64,000 nt of DNA from Thermoflavifilum thermophilum (lineage in GTDB: Bacteria > Bacteroidota > Bacteroidia > Chitinophagales > Chitinophagaceae). The stretch covers positions 930,001 through 994,000 of the forward strand of contig NZ_FPCJ01000001.1 in NCBI RefSeq assembly GCF_900116565.1, written 5' to 3'. Position numbers and translations under genes: made by a program. Shown one piece after another: positions 1 through 9,255 of the stretch; the stretch's first letter is position 1; each line of letters starts with the position of its first letter. The notes below the pieces were generated by a model that saw only the letters and a program-made list of their open reading frames with translations, searched no databases and was not told the DNA's origin.

Positions 1-462
1 CACGTTAAAAGCAAAATGATTGGCTTTGTGGCAATTGTTGCAAGTAGTGGTTAAAAATGTAAATGCTTTTTTGAATCGGGCTTCGTCTTGCGCATCCACG
101 GCAGCCTGCACACTATCGAGGGCAGGATATAACATCGGAATATCTTTCACTTCCGGTCTATCCGTTTCAATTTCTTGTGCTGTGCGGGCTGTTTCGCGGA
201 TTTCTCCCACTTCAAAGGCAGCCAGCGGCCAATTGTGTTTGATACCGGCAAACCAGAGTTTGCCATGATTGTATTGAATGGTGGTCATCAGCTCCCCCAA
301 ACCGGGTTTGTAGTGTTCCCGGATAAATGCCAGCGTATCCTGCAAACGCTGTACTTGCTGCTGCAAAGCTTTAACGGTTGCCCATTCCGGGTGGGAACAA
401 CGGCTTAAGCCTATGATCAGCCCGGTCGATATGATGAAGACAAACATGGATTGGCGAGACAT
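1..462 (-). CDS. class II cytochrome c-like lipoprotein (partial, 3' end outside window)
   Basis: The minus strand is open from an ATG at 462 to the left edge of the window (154 codons seen, no stop). The N-terminus is a hydrophobic signal segment ending in a Cys at residue 22 (LSRC), an imperfect lipobox. A single haem-binding motif CNNCH lies at residues 141-145 near the visible C-terminus, preceded by an all-helical-looking stretch with IQYNHGKLWFAG at about 62-73. A C-terminal CxxCH after a helical body is the layout of class II (c'-type) cytochromes; the exact subfamily is an inference. It lies 72 bp downstream of rarA on the same strand. It may be an electron carrier related to the redox operon at 3784-7977. 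Confidence 0.7.
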   Translation of the reverse strand, partial: MSRQSMFVFIISTGLIIGLSRCSHPEWATVKALQQQVQRLQDTLAFIREHYKPGLGELMTTIQYNHGKLWFAGIKHNWPLAAFEVGEIRETARTAQEIETDRPEVKDIPMLYPALDSVQAAVDAQDEARFKKAFTFLTTTCNNCHKANHFAFNV

Positions 463-534
463 GGCAGAAAAATTTTGAAAAATAAAACTACACAATTGCC
501 CGCTTTTCTACATGCGGTCATGGATGAACGGTTT

Positions 535-1818
535 TCAGTATCCATATTTTTCTTTCCACCAGCTCTTCAATTGTTTTCGCATTTCCTGTTCGCGTGCATT
601 CTGGCCGGGTGTATAAAAACGCATGCCCTTGAGCGGGTCGGGCAGATATTCCTGTTGCACAAAATTTCCAGCGAAATCGTGGGCATATTGATAATCCTCT
701 CCGTAATGCAGGTTACGCATGAGCGAAGTAGGGGCATTGCGGAGATGCAGGGGCACGGGCAGAGAGCCATGGTCTCGCACGGCCTGCATGGCCTGCTGCA
801 AAGCTTCGTAGCAAGCATTGCTTTTAGGCGAGCAAGCCAGATAAATAGCGCATTGAGAAAGAATCAGGCTGGCCTCCGGGTATCCAATGACATTCACGGC
901 CTGGAAGGTGCTGGTAGCCAATAGCAGCGCATTGGGGTTGGCGTTGCCAATATCTTCGGATGCGAGAATCACCATACGCCGGGCGATAAACTGCACATCT
1001 TCTCCGCCTTCAATCATGCGTGCCAGCCAATATACAGCGGCATTGGGATCGCTGCCGCGGATTGACTTGATGAAGGCCGAGATGATATCGTAATGCTGTT
1101 CGCCCTGCTTATCATACAAAGCCACCCGCTGCTGGGCTACCTTCATGATCAGCTCATCGGTAATTTGCAGCGGCTGCCCGTGGGGTGTAACGGCCAGGAG
1201 GCTGTCCACAGCGAGTTCTATGAGATTCAGCAAACGCCGGGCATCCCCGCCGGAAAGCCTGATCAGGGCGGCTGTTTCGGTGAGCTCCACCGGCAACTGT
1301 CGCAACCACTCATCCTGTGAAAGGGCACGCCGGGCAATCAGCAATAGGTCTGCTTCGCTTAACGGATACAACACATACACCATGCAACGGGAAAGCAGGG
1401 CTGCATTGACTTCAAACGAAGGGTTTTCCGTGGTGGCACCTATCAGGGTAATGATGCCTTTTTCTACAGCACCCAGGAGCGCATCCTGCTGGCCTTTATT
1501 GAATCGGTGAATTTCATCAATAAAAAGCACTGCCCCATTTTGCAGCTGTGCTTTTTCCAGCACTTCGCGGATATCCTTGACACCCGAAGAAATAGCACTG
1601 AGTGCATAAAAGGGTTTACCCGATTCAGCGGCTATGATCTGGGCAATGGTGGTTTTGCCCACGCCGGGAGGGCCCCAGAGGATAAGGGATGGGGGTTTTT
1701 GCTGTTTCAAAGCTTGTCGCAACCCCGCATCAGGAGCAGTAAGGTGGGGCTGGCCCACCAATTCATCGAAACTGCGGGGGCGCATGCGTTCGGCCAGCGG
1801 TGCATGAATCGCATTCAT
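535..1818 (-). CDS. rarA: replication-associated recombination protein A (RarA/MgsA AAA ATPase)
   Basis: A 427-residue AAA+ ATPase of the RarA (E. coli MgsA, eukaryotic WRNIP1) family, which acts at stalled replication forks. Visible motifs are Walker A GPPGVGKTT (about residues 49-57), Walker B LFIDEIHRF (about 97-105), a sensor-1 segment GATTENPSF, and the family-typical C-terminal half. The ATG at 1818 (MNAIHAPLAERMRP) is preferred; an upstream TTG at 1875 would add 19 unconserved residues and overlap aspS. It sits 32 bp downstream of aspS, so the two are probably co-transcribed. Not to be confused with methylglyoxal synthase (also called mgsA) at 18787. Confidence 0.93.
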   Translation of the reverse strand: MNAIHAPLAERMRPRSFDELVGQPHLTAPDAGLRQALKQQKPPSLILWGPPGVGKTTIAQIIAAESGKPFYALSAISSGVKDIREVLEKAQLQNGAVLFIDEIHRFNKGQQDALLGAVEKGIITLIGATTENPSFEVNAALLSRCMVYVLYPLSEADLLLIARRALSQDEWLRQLPVELTETAALIRLSGGDARRLLNLIELAVDSLLAVTPHGQPLQITDELIMKVAQQRVALYDKQGEQHYDIISAFIKSIRGSDPNAAVYWLARMIEGGEDVQFIARRMVILASEDIGNANPNALLLATSTFQAVNVIGYPEASLILSQCAIYLACSPKSNACYEALQQAMQAVRDHGSLPVPLHLRNAPTSLMRNLHYGEDYQYAHDFAGNFVQQEYLPDPLKGMRFYTPGQNAREQEMRKQLKSWWKEKYGY

Positions 1819-1850
1819 CTTGTGGCTTTGCTGCAAGTTAAGACCCTTTT

Positions 1851-3683
1851 TTAGTTCTGGTCTTTGCGCAGGCAAATGTGCAATTCCCGCAATTGCGATT
1901 CTTCCAGAGGCGAAGGCGCATCGAGCATCATATCCCGTCCGGCATTGTTTTTCGGAAAGGCAATGAAATCACGGATGGTATCGCTACCACCCAAAATAGC
2001 ACAGAGCCGGTCAAAGCCAAAGGCAATGCCTCCATGCGGGGGAGCGCCATACTCAAAAGCGCCCAGCAGAAACCCAAACTTCTGGCGGGCTTCTTCAGGG
2101 CTGAGTCCAAGGGCGGCAAACATTTTTTCCTGTAAGTCGCGCCGGAAAATCCGGATAGAACCTCCACCTACTTCCTGCCCGTTGATTACCATGTCATAGG
2201 CGTTGGCCTTGATGCCTGCATAGGGATGATCCTGATAGTCGGTACCCGGTGGGATCAACGGGCTGTTTTCAATCATCACGGGAATATGTTCCGGTCGGGG
2301 AGCTGTAAAGGGGTGATGGCGCGCCACCCAGCGACCTACGCTTCCCGGCAGGCTTTCTTCTTCACTGTATTCAAACAATGGGAAATCCAATATCCACAGC
2401 GGTTTAAATACGTCTTTCTGACGCAAACCCAATCGTTCACCTAACTCCAACCTGAGCTCGGCGGCAGCCTTGCGGGTACGATCTTCCTTGCCGGCCAACA
2501 TCAGAATGAGATCGCCCGGCTGCGCATGACAGAACTGTTGGATTTGCCGCAGGATTTCTTGCGACAAATACTTATCAGCCGAGCTTTTCAGCTCACCCTC
2601 TGGCTGACAACGCACATACAGCAAACCCTGCATACCAATCTGTGGGCGCTTGACCCACTCTGTGAGTTCGTCCAGTTGTTTGCGTGTGTACGATGCCCCG
2701 TTGGGTACAACCAGTGCCAAGATGGTTTCGGCCTGATCCAGCACACCAAAGCCCGATTTATCGACAGCCGGGCAATGAATCTGGTTTCTGACCTTCAGGT
2801 TGTGCAGGCACATATCAAAACGCAGATCGGGCTTATCGTTGCCATATTTCCACATGGCTTCATCCCAGCTCATGCGGGGAAACGGATCGGGCAATTCCAC
2901 GCCTGCCACCTGTTTGAACACATACCGCATCATACCCTCAAATACCTGTAACACATCTTCCTGCTCCACAAAGCTCATCTCACAGTCAACCTGGGTAAAT
3001 TCCGGCTGCCGGTCAGCCCGCAGGTCTTCGTCCCGAAAACAACGCACAATCTGGTAATACCTGTCAAAGCCGCTCACCATCAGCAATTGCTTGAAAGTCT
3101 GCGGTGATTGAGGCAGGGCGTAAAACTGATGGGGATTCATGCGGGAAGGCACCACAAAATCGCGCGCGCCTTCGGGTGTGGATTTAATCAAAAACGGGGT
3201 TTCCACTTCCACAAATCCGTGTTGATCCAGATACTCCCTCACCGCCCGGCTGGCCCGGTAACGAAGCAGCAGGTTGCGTTGCAGCGGCGGACGGCGCAAA
3301 TCCAGATAACGATACTTCATGCGCAAATCATCCCCACCATCGGTATCTTCTTCAATGGTAAACGGAGGTGTTTTGGCTTCATTGAGGATATCAAACTGCT
3401 CTACTACCAGTTCCACGTCGCCCGTGGGCAGGTGCGGATTTTTATTACTGCGCTCCACCACCCTGCCTTCCGCCTGAATCACATATTCCCGGTTTAACGG
3501 TTGGTCTTCCAGACGCTGATTCATCGCTTCGGTAAACACCAGCTGCGTAATGCCATATCGATCACGCAGGTCCACAAAGGTCATTTTCCCGAACTTCCGG
3601 ATGCGCTGTACCCAGCCCGCCAATTTCACCTTTTTGCCTGCATCGGATAAACGCAATTCTCCACAGGTATGAGTTCGATACAT
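1851..3683 (-). CDS. aspS: aspartyl-tRNA synthetase
   Basis: A 610-residue bacterial-type class II aminoacyl-tRNA synthetase that charges tRNA-Asp. The N-terminal OB-fold anticodon-binding domain is seen at about residues 1-110 ([19 protein letters not shown]), class II motif 2 at [18 protein letters not shown], the bacterial GAD insertion domain in the middle (about 300-430), and motif 3 at [15 protein letters not shown] near the C-terminus. Length fits the bacterial family. The start is the ATG at 3683, about 33 nt downstream of a TATATTTG promoter element. It leads a likely aspS-rarA unit. Confidence 0.97.
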   Translation of the reverse strand: MYRTHTCGELRLSDAGKKVKLAGWVQRIRKFGKMTFVDLRDRYGITQLVFTEAMNQRLEDQPLNREYVIQAEGRVVERSNKNPHLPTGDVELVVEQFDILNEAKTPPFTIEEDTDGGDDLRMKYRYLDLRRPPLQRNLLLRYRASRAVREYLDQHGFVEVETPFLIKSTPEGARDFVVPSRMNPHQFYALPQSPQTFKQLLMVSGFDRYYQIVRCFRDEDLRADRQPEFTQVDCEMSFVEQEDVLQVFEGMMRYVFKQVAGVELPDPFPRMSWDEAMWKYGNDKPDLRFDMCLHNLKVRNQIHCPAVDKSGFGVLDQAETILALVVPNGASYTRKQLDELTEWVKRPQIGMQGLLYVRCQPEGELKSSADKYLSQEILRQIQQFCHAQPGDLILMLAGKEDRTRKAAAELRLELGERLGLRQKDVFKPLWILDFPLFEYSEEESLPGSVGRWVARHHPFTAPRPEHIPVMIENSPLIPPGTDYQDHPYAGIKANAYDMVINGQEVGGGSIRIFRRDLQEKMFAALGLSPEEARQKFGFLLGAFEYGAPPHGGIAFGFDRLCAILGGSDTIRDFIAFPKNNAGRDMMLDAPSPLEESQLRELHICLRKDQN

Positions 3684-3716
3684 GATGAAGGAATTAATTC
3701 AGCTTTGACAAGGGCA

Positions 3717-3724
3717 CAAATATA
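3717..3724 (-). promoter_or_regulatory. -7 promoter element of aspS (TATATTTG)
   Basis: Exact match on the minus strand to the Bacteroidota -7 consensus TAnnTTTG, 33 nt before the aspS ATG. No good -33 TTG at the expected spacing was seen. Confidence 0.55.
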
Positions 3725-3783
3725 GGAAAGGGCAACGGATAGCCGGTTGATAAAATGCTGGTTGGCTATCGGCAGGGAAATGG

Positions 3784-5166
3784 CTAAAGCGATTGCAGGA
3801 AGGCAAGAACTGCCTGGCGTTGCGAAGCGGTGAGTTGCATGAAATTTTGTTTAGCCTTACTTGCTTCTCCGCCATGCCAGAGAATAGCTTCTTCGATGCT
3901 GCGGGCACGACCATCGTGCAGGTAATAGGCTGTGCCGTTGGTTTTGGGAAACAGGCCAATCCCCCAAAGTGGAGCCGTACGCCATTCGCTGCCGGAGGCC
4001 TGATAGTCGGGCCGGCCATCGGCCAGTGCGGGTCCCATATCATGCAGCAGCAGATCGGTGTACGGATGAATACGCTGATTACTCAAAGCCGGGAAATTGA
4101 CATCAACTGCTGTATGAAGGGTGGGTAGATGACAGCTGGCGCAGCCGATTTGACTAAATAACTGTTCTCCGGCTTTTACTTGAGGATCCGTTACGTTGCG
4201 CCGGGCAGGTACGGCAAGGGTTTCCACATAAAATTTTACGGCATTCAGCAAGCTGTCGGGTAATTCCGGGTCATCGTGCAACCCATCAACCTGAGGCTGC
4301 CCGGCGGCACTTTCCTGCGGAAATACCGAATTGGTGACGCCCATATCCTGCTGAAAAGCGCTGGCTACCTGTGTCAGCAAGTTGCCCACATTGGCTTTTA
4401 AGCCAAAACGCCCAATTACCTGCGCACCACTAACCGGATCATACACGTAGTTAGGATGTCCCTTAACCCCATCGTGATCGGCATCATCCGGATCGGCATG
4501 GGAAAGGATTTCCGATTCGGGTACCCGTAGCAGCAAACCCACTCCAAATACCGGTGGCGCCATACGCGGCGAAAACAGCGTGGAGGAAGGAAGAGGGATA
4601 TATGGATTACTCACCGTATAAACCGGAACCTGCAAAACGACTGTATTTCCATCCGGGTAAGATACCAGGCTATCATGATAACTGACCGAGACCCGTGCTT
4701 CCGGAACATATCCCAGCACACTGCGATCCTGAATCTGCAGTCCAAAACCAGGTACCGGCACGGGACCTCCATGTTCATCCTCGCCTGGCAGGCTTACACG
4801 CATGAGCATGGAAGAATTGACCGCACCAAAACTGGGTGTGCCTTTCCCGTCATTGTGATGACAGGAAATACAGGAAACATTGTTGAATATCGGACCCAAA
4901 CCACTGAACAGCGGGGCAGGGGCGGCCACAAAATTTTGTTCAAAAATCTGATCACCTTTTTCATGCACATGGCTGTCCCACGCGGAAAGGCCCGGAATAG
5001 GATGGCTGAATGACTGTGAGCTCAAGTCAAATACCGTAGCCATGCCACCCGACAACCGCGGATCATAGCCATCCTCAGGAAACAGGCCCGGCTTGGTACA
5101 CCAAATACCCAAGGTGGTGATTAGGCCCAACAGTCCTACAATCCATAGCTTCCTGCTCATGCTCAT
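3784..5166 (-). CDS. di-haem oxidoreductase (DHOR, DUF1111 family) lipoprotein
   Basis: A 460-residue exported protein of the putative di-haem peroxidase/thiol oxidoreductase family (PF06537). The N-terminus is hydrophobic with a Cys at residue 23 (possible lipobox). Two c-type haem motifs are visible: CISCH at residues 99-103 and CASCH at about 342-346. The family is related to bacterial cytochrome c peroxidases, but its substrate is not established. It is the last gene of a tight operon (porin, Rieske, imelysin, DHOR) and starts 13 bp after the imelysin stop. DHOR next to imelysin is a known recurring pairing in iron-associated gene clusters; a role in periplasmic iron or electron handling is an inference. 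Confidence 0.88.
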   Translation of the reverse strand: MSMSRKLWIVGLLGLITTLGIWCTKPGLFPEDGYDPRLSGGMATVFDLSSQSFSHPIPGLSAWDSHVHEKGDQIFEQNFVAAPAPLFSGLGPIFNNVSCISCHHNDGKGTPSFGAVNSSMLMRVSLPGEDEHGGPVPVPGFGLQIQDRSVLGYVPEARVSVSYHDSLVSYPDGNTVVLQVPVYTVSNPYIPLPSSTLFSPRMAPPVFGVGLLLRVPESEILSHADPDDADHDGVKGHPNYVYDPVSGAQVIGRFGLKANVGNLLTQVASAFQQDMGVTNSVFPQESAAGQPQVDGLHDDPELPDSLLNAVKFYVETLAVPARRNVTDPQVKAGEQLFSQIGCASCHLPTLHTAVDVNFPALSNQRIHPYTDLLLHDMGPALADGRPDYQASGSEWRTAPLWGIGLFPKTNGTAYYLHDGRARSIEEAILWHGGEASKAKQNFMQLTASQRQAVLAFLQSL

Positions 5167-5179
5167 TTTCCGAGATTTT

Positions 5180-6262
5180 CTAATCCTTCACGTATTGCTG
5201 CAAATAGTCCTGCAAAGGACCACTCAGAATAGCTTCCAGATTGGCCAATGCCTCCATAGCCTGAGATAACTGGGTGCGCTGCAGGTAAATGGCTTGCTCA
5301 AAGGGAAGTGTAACTTGCTGCAAGGCCTGGATGGCTGTGGCAAACTGCTGGCGAATCTGGTTGTCGAGCGCCACATTGTGAAGGGCTACCAGATCACTCA
5401 GCCCTTTGCCATCCTTAGCTCCGTAATCGCACAGATATACCTGTCGGGCGCCGATGATATTGTTCACAAAATCCTGCATGGAATTATGGGAGAAAGGCGA
5501 TTCGGTAATCAATGAATCGCGGCGCGTATAAGGCTCGGCGATTTTGCCGTTGCCCACTTCATCGCAGATGTCGGCCATAGCGCCTACGATGGCTTGCAAA
5601 GCCTCCAGGCGGCTGAGATATCGGCTGCTGCCCTTGCCTGCCAGCTGAAGGGTAGCTGCAAAATTACCTCCCTCCGGAATCCAGCTCTGGTAAAGCTGAG
5701 TAGTATTCTGCACAATATCGGCTACCAATGCCTGCAGGTATTCTTTCTCCCGATTGGTAAAATCTCCAGCAGATTTGTTGCCATCCTTCCCCCAGAGGAG
5801 GTATTCCACCGGATGAAACCCCCGCAATGAAAGGTCGAGTTGCTGAATGGTTTGAAGATTCAATGGCTGGCTGCTAGCCAGCAGGGAATCCATTTGCACA
5901 TAGTCCACCGGCCAGGTATCCATCCGCGGATCGTATTCATCGTCTTCCACCGGTCCGAGCAAAAAACCCTCACATTGTTCCCATACCTGCCTGAGCTGCC
6001 GCCATTGATTGCGGGCTTGCAAAAGAAGGGCATCAGAGGGCTGTTGCACAAAAAGCTGAATAATTTGCTGCAGGGTGTCGGCCTGAGCCTGTAAGGCCGC
6101 ATATTGCGGTATGGCTACCACCTGCACGAAATCATCCAGCGTTTGCTGTTCCATTGTTTGCTGATCTACGGGAGTGGGCTGATCAGACTTGCTACAGGAG
6201 CTGAATGCCATGCACGCTATTATGACCGGTAATAACACTGCTTGTGATATGGGTCTGTTCAT
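5180..6262 (-). CDS. imelysin family lipoprotein (peptidase M75-like)
   Basis: A 360-residue protein with a lipoprotein signal (MNRPISQAVLLPVIIACMAF, then SSC). It carries the GxHxxE signature of the imelysin family as GFHPVEYLLWG at about residues 148-158, with an upstream DPRMDTWP segment and the second conserved helical repeat in the C-terminal half. Imelysins (IrpA, ICMP, EfeO C-domain) are iron-regulated, all-helical surface or periplasmic proteins thought to bind metal; proteolytic activity is doubtful for most. It lies 29 bp downstream of the Rieske gene and 13 bp upstream of the di-haem oxidoreductase. Confidence 0.9.
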   Translation of the reverse strand: MNRPISQAVLLPVIIACMAFSSCSKSDQPTPVDQQTMEQQTLDDFVQVVAIPQYAALQAQADTLQQIIQLFVQQPSDALLLQARNQWRQLRQVWEQCEGFLLGPVEDDEYDPRMDTWPVDYVQMDSLLASSQPLNLQTIQQLDLSLRGFHPVEYLLWGKDGNKSAGDFTNREKEYLQALVADIVQNTTQLYQSWIPEGGNFAATLQLAGKGSSRYLSRLEALQAIVGAMADICDEVGNGKIAEPYTRRDSLITESPFSHNSMQDFVNNIIGARQVYLCDYGAKDGKGLSDLVALHNVALDNQIRQQFATAIQALQQVTLPFEQAIYLQRTQLSQAMEALANLEAILSGPLQDYLQQYVKD

Positions 6263-6291
6263 GGTATGCGGTATTTTAAATGATGAAAAAT

Positions 6292-6732
6292 TCAGCTTTC
6301 TTTCATCCAGGGCTGAAGATGGATATGCAACAACCCTTGTGGATCCATATTCACCGGCAGATGGACCAGCGGCTGCTGGGCTGGCCCCTGCACCACATTT
6401 CCCTGATCATCGAAGCGGCTGCCATGCAGCGGACAATAAAAGCCGTTGCCCGTGAGGGTAACCGGATTACGGGCATGGGTGCACATCAGCAACAACGCCA
6501 CATATTGCCCTTCAGCCTCCCGGCGAACAGCAATGCGATAACGCAGGCCAGCAGCATCAATCACCTGAAAGCGGTTATCTTCCAGCTCCGATGCTTTGAT
6601 TTCCACTTCCTGCCCATTTACACCTGCCTGTATCACCCGGCCCGATCCTGCACAGGATTCAGCCAGCCAACCGGCTATCATGGCTGTTACACACAGGCTG
6701 CAAGTTTCCCGGAGAAAATGACGACGATTCAT
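6292..6732 (-). CDS. exported Rieske [2Fe-2S] protein
   Basis: A 146-residue protein with a complete Rieske motif: C84-T-H86 and C100-P-L-H103, the latter followed by GSRFD. It begins MNRRHFLRE, a twin-arginine-like motif, followed by a hydrophobic segment, so export of the folded cluster protein by Tat is likely. There is no dioxygenase catalytic domain, so this is an electron-transfer Rieske protein; it resembles the small Rieske proteins of bc-type complexes but no cytochrome b gene is nearby. It is 12 bp after the porin and 29 bp before imelysin. Confidence 0.88.
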   Translation of the reverse strand: MNRRHFLRETCSLCVTAMIAGWLAESCAGSGRVIQAGVNGQEVEIKASELEDNRFQVIDAAGLRYRIAVRREAEGQYVALLLMCTHARNPVTLTGNGFYCPLHGSRFDDQGNVVQGPAQQPLVHLPVNMDPQGLLHIHLQPWMKES

Positions 6733-6744
6733 TTTCAGGATTTT

Positions 6745-7977
6745 TTAAAAAGAATATCCAATGCCCAGATTTACAAAGCTGTTGTTTGGCTGATAGGGCG
6801 GTGCAGCCGGATTGGGATTGACAATCAAAGCAGGATTTTGCGGGCCGGTATGCTGGAAACGCACATCGGCCTTGATGACCACGTTGGGAATAGGCAAATA
6901 GCCAGCTCCCACGATGAGATGCGATTGCCGCAAGGTGCCATCGTAAATGGCATTGGCTGGGATCCGGTTATTCAGGTCTATCCATTCATACCGGGCAAAC
7001 AGGTTGAGCTGTTGTTTTTCCAGCCGCTTGTTGGCATGGTGAAACAGGTTGTAAGCCACTTCAGCATAGGCGCCATACATGCCGGAAGCCACGTTATTGG
7101 CATACGCTTTATTGACATCAGCCGCATCGGGAAAGGAAATATAAGCGCCCAGCATTTTTACATGCAAGCCCCCATGCCAGTACTGCACATCGGCTTCACC
7201 CAGATAAAGCGGCAGGGCAAACAGGCCATGGGCAAGCCCCAGGCTATCAGACTCCCGTTTGTTCAATCCGTTAGCACCGCCTGCATATCCGGAAACCTGC
7301 AGCTGAAACGATCCGGGATTGACGCGCACCGAAGCCGTAATGGCCAGATTGTTGGCTGTGGCATCCCTCCCTTCAAACCGTCCCTCCCGGATACCGCTGC
7401 CATGGCTGAAATCGGCCGCATCCAGCCCATTGACCAGGGCTACCGTGTATTGCAAAGGCCATGCTGAAAGCGAACCATAATATCCTACCCCCAGCTCACG
7501 CCAGGTGGCCGGAATCACCAGTTGTTCAACCAATGGGCGTTCCACACCGTTGAAATTCACCGGTAAATGATCTTCATTCAATATCCCGATCCGGGGAATG
7601 AACAAACCGGCAACCCAATAATTTTGCGGATGTCGTTTGCTGGAAAACTTTAAATATGCCTGCTCCATGGCAATTTCTCCACCCGCATCTCCACCCTCCA
7701 CCTTGGCATCTTCCAGTTCCAGCTCTGAGAAAAAAGAAATCCGGTCGTTGAACTGATGCCCTACAAACAACACCGTACGCACCAGATCTATGTTGGATGT
7801 CCCCTGATCCATATCCCGCTGATAGGCAGCTTCACCATAGCCGCCAATGATGGTAGATGGCCCTAAACGCTGATGCAGGGAATCTTCGCCAGTGAGCAAA
7901 CCAGGTTTTTGAGCCTGTGCCTGCGAAATAATTCCGAAACAACATCCCCAAAAGAAGAGTAAAAATTTTTTGCCCAT
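6745..7977 (-). CDS. outer-membrane porin (phosphate-selective porin O/P-like)
   Basis: A 410-residue protein with a signal peptide (MGKKFLLFF..., ending near AQAQ) and alternating aromatic/polar strands up to a terminal GIGYSF, ending in Phe as outer-membrane barrels do. An early segment (ISFFSELELEDAKVEGG) and the pattern of short turns resemble the OprO/OprP-like porins of Bacteroidota. The ATG at 7977 is preferred to one at 8016 because it places the signal peptide at the very N-terminus. First gene of the porin-Rieske-imelysin-DHOR operon. The solute is unknown. Confidence 0.82.
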   Translation of the reverse strand: MGKKFLLFFWGCCFGIISQAQAQKPGLLTGEDSLHQRLGPSTIIGGYGEAAYQRDMDQGTSNIDLVRTVLFVGHQFNDRISFFSELELEDAKVEGGDAGGEIAMEQAYLKFSSKRHPQNYWVAGLFIPRIGILNEDHLPVNFNGVERPLVEQLVIPATWRELGVGYYGSLSAWPLQYTVALVNGLDAADFSHGSGIREGRFEGRDATANNLAITASVRVNPGSFQLQVSGYAGGANGLNKRESDSLGLAHGLFALPLYLGEADVQYWHGGLHVKMLGAYISFPDAADVNKAYANNVASGMYGAYAEVAYNLFHHANKRLEKQQLNLFARYEWIDLNNRIPANAIYDGTLRQSHLIVGAGYLPIPNVVIKADVRFQHTGPQNPALIVNPNPAAPPYQPNNSFVNLGIGYSF

Positions 7978-8072
7978 TTGTATGCTGGTTTTGCAATCGA
8001 GCTGCAAAGCAAGCATATTGCAAGGGAAGAGATGAGAAAAATCGGGAAAAAGATTTACGCAAAACGGAAAAA

Positions 8073-9131
8073 TTATGTGGCGACTAAGGCTTCACAAATT
8101 TCCCGGATTAGGCCGGGCCCCCGGTAAATCATACCGGTATAAAGTTGCACCAGCGAAGCACCCGCATCCATGACTTTGCGGGCATCCTCAGCAGAGAAAA
8201 TACCACCTGATGCCACTACGGGGAGGCGTGCCGATGTCTGTCGGGCAATATGGTTTACCATCTGAAGGGTGTGGGCAAATAAAGGCCTGCCGCTTAATCC
8301 GCCTGCACCTATCCGCTCAATGATTTCGGCGGGCGTACGCAGACCATCCCGCCTGATGGTGGTATTGGCTGCAATAATGCCTGAAAGATGAAATTGCAGG
8401 GCCAGGTCCAGAATCTGATCCAGCTCAGCCCAGCTCAGATCGGGCGCAATTTTCAGCAACAAAGGCCTGGGGACAGGTTTGGCTTGATTTAGTGTCTGCA
8501 AATGACTGATAATCTCCCGCAGGGCATCCCTTTGCTGTAAATCCCGCAATCCCGGGGTATTGGGTGAGCTTACATTGATCACAAAATAATCTACCGTATC
8601 GTACAACGCTTCAAAACAAATTCCGTAATCAACCAGGGCTTGCTCATTGGGTGTCTCTCTGTTTTTGCCCATATTCCCTCCGATGATTAACCGGGCGTTT
8701 CCTTGTGCTTCCCGGCTAAGCCGGGAGCGGATGTTCCGCAGGCGTGCGGCTATCGCAATCACCCCATCATTATTAAACCCCATCCGGTTAATAAGCGCTT
8801 CATCAGCCGGAAGGCGAAACAGGCGGGGACGTTGGTTGCCAGCCTGCGGCCGATGAGTGACGGTACCAATTTCAATAAACCCAAATCCAAGAGCAGCCAG
8901 CAACTCCACGTAGGTTGCATTTTTATCAAAACCGGCAGCTAAACCCACCGGATTGGGAAAAGTTAAGCCCATCACTTCCCGCTGCAGGCTGGGATGTGAA
9001 ATACAAAAACGCCTGGAAAGCCATCTTTTCCCTATTTCAAAATGATGTACCTGCCTGAGACCCTGCATGACAGCAATATGAGCCTGTTCCGGCGGAAGGA
9101 GAAAAAGTAACCTGCGCAACAGCGAATACAT
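8073..9131 (-). CDS. pyrD: dihydroorotate dehydrogenase (quinone), class 2
   Basis: A 352-residue flavoenzyme that oxidises dihydroorotate to orotate in pyrimidine synthesis and passes electrons to quinone. The N-terminal helix MYSLLRRLLFLLPPEQAH is the membrane-docking extension that defines class 2. Core motifs are GLAAGFDKN, GTVTHRPQAGNQRPRLFR, RMGFNNDG and the catalytic-Ser loop NVSSPNTPGLRDLQ. The ATG at 9131 matches the family start; a TTG five codons earlier is less likely. It precedes the porin operon by 95 bp on the same strand. Confidence 0.96.
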   Translation of the reverse strand: MYSLLRRLLFLLPPEQAHIAVMQGLRQVHHFEIGKRWLSRRFCISHPSLQREVMGLTFPNPVGLAAGFDKNATYVELLAALGFGFIEIGTVTHRPQAGNQRPRLFRLPADEALINRMGFNNDGVIAIAARLRNIRSRLSREAQGNARLIIGGNMGKNRETPNEQALVDYGICFEALYDTVDYFVINVSSPNTPGLRDLQQRDALREIISHLQTLNQAKPVPRPLLLKIAPDLSWAELDQILDLALQFHLSGIIAANTTIRRDGLRTPAEIIERIGAGGLSGRPLFAHTLQMVNHIARQTSARLPVVASGGIFSAEDARKVMDAGASLVQLYTGMIYRGPGLIREICEALVAT

Positions 9132-9233
9132 AGGGATGAATGACAAGTTCTGCTAATTGTATCTGCACCGGCCTGGCCGGGAGACGTAAAAATACAGACA
9201 TTCATGAAATAGCAGCCATTCTGATTTTTGTTG

Positions 9234-9241
9234 TAAGTTTG
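9234..9241 (+). promoter_or_regulatory. -7 promoter element of the thiolase gene (TAAGTTTG)
   Basis: Exact TAnnTTTG match ending 14 nt before the ATG at 9256, which would give a very short leader. Confidence 0.55.
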
Positions 9242-9255
9242 GATAAACTACAGCC

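Noticed and set aside
6292-6732. Rieske gene as a ring-hydroxylating dioxygenase component
   Set aside because: Only the small cluster domain with an export signal is present; no catalytic iron domain and no reductase nearby.
6280-7467. 395-codon plus-strand open frame
   Set aside because: Lies opposite the Rieske and porin genes, which have clear motifs; its translation has no family features and is rich in residues typical of antisense frames.
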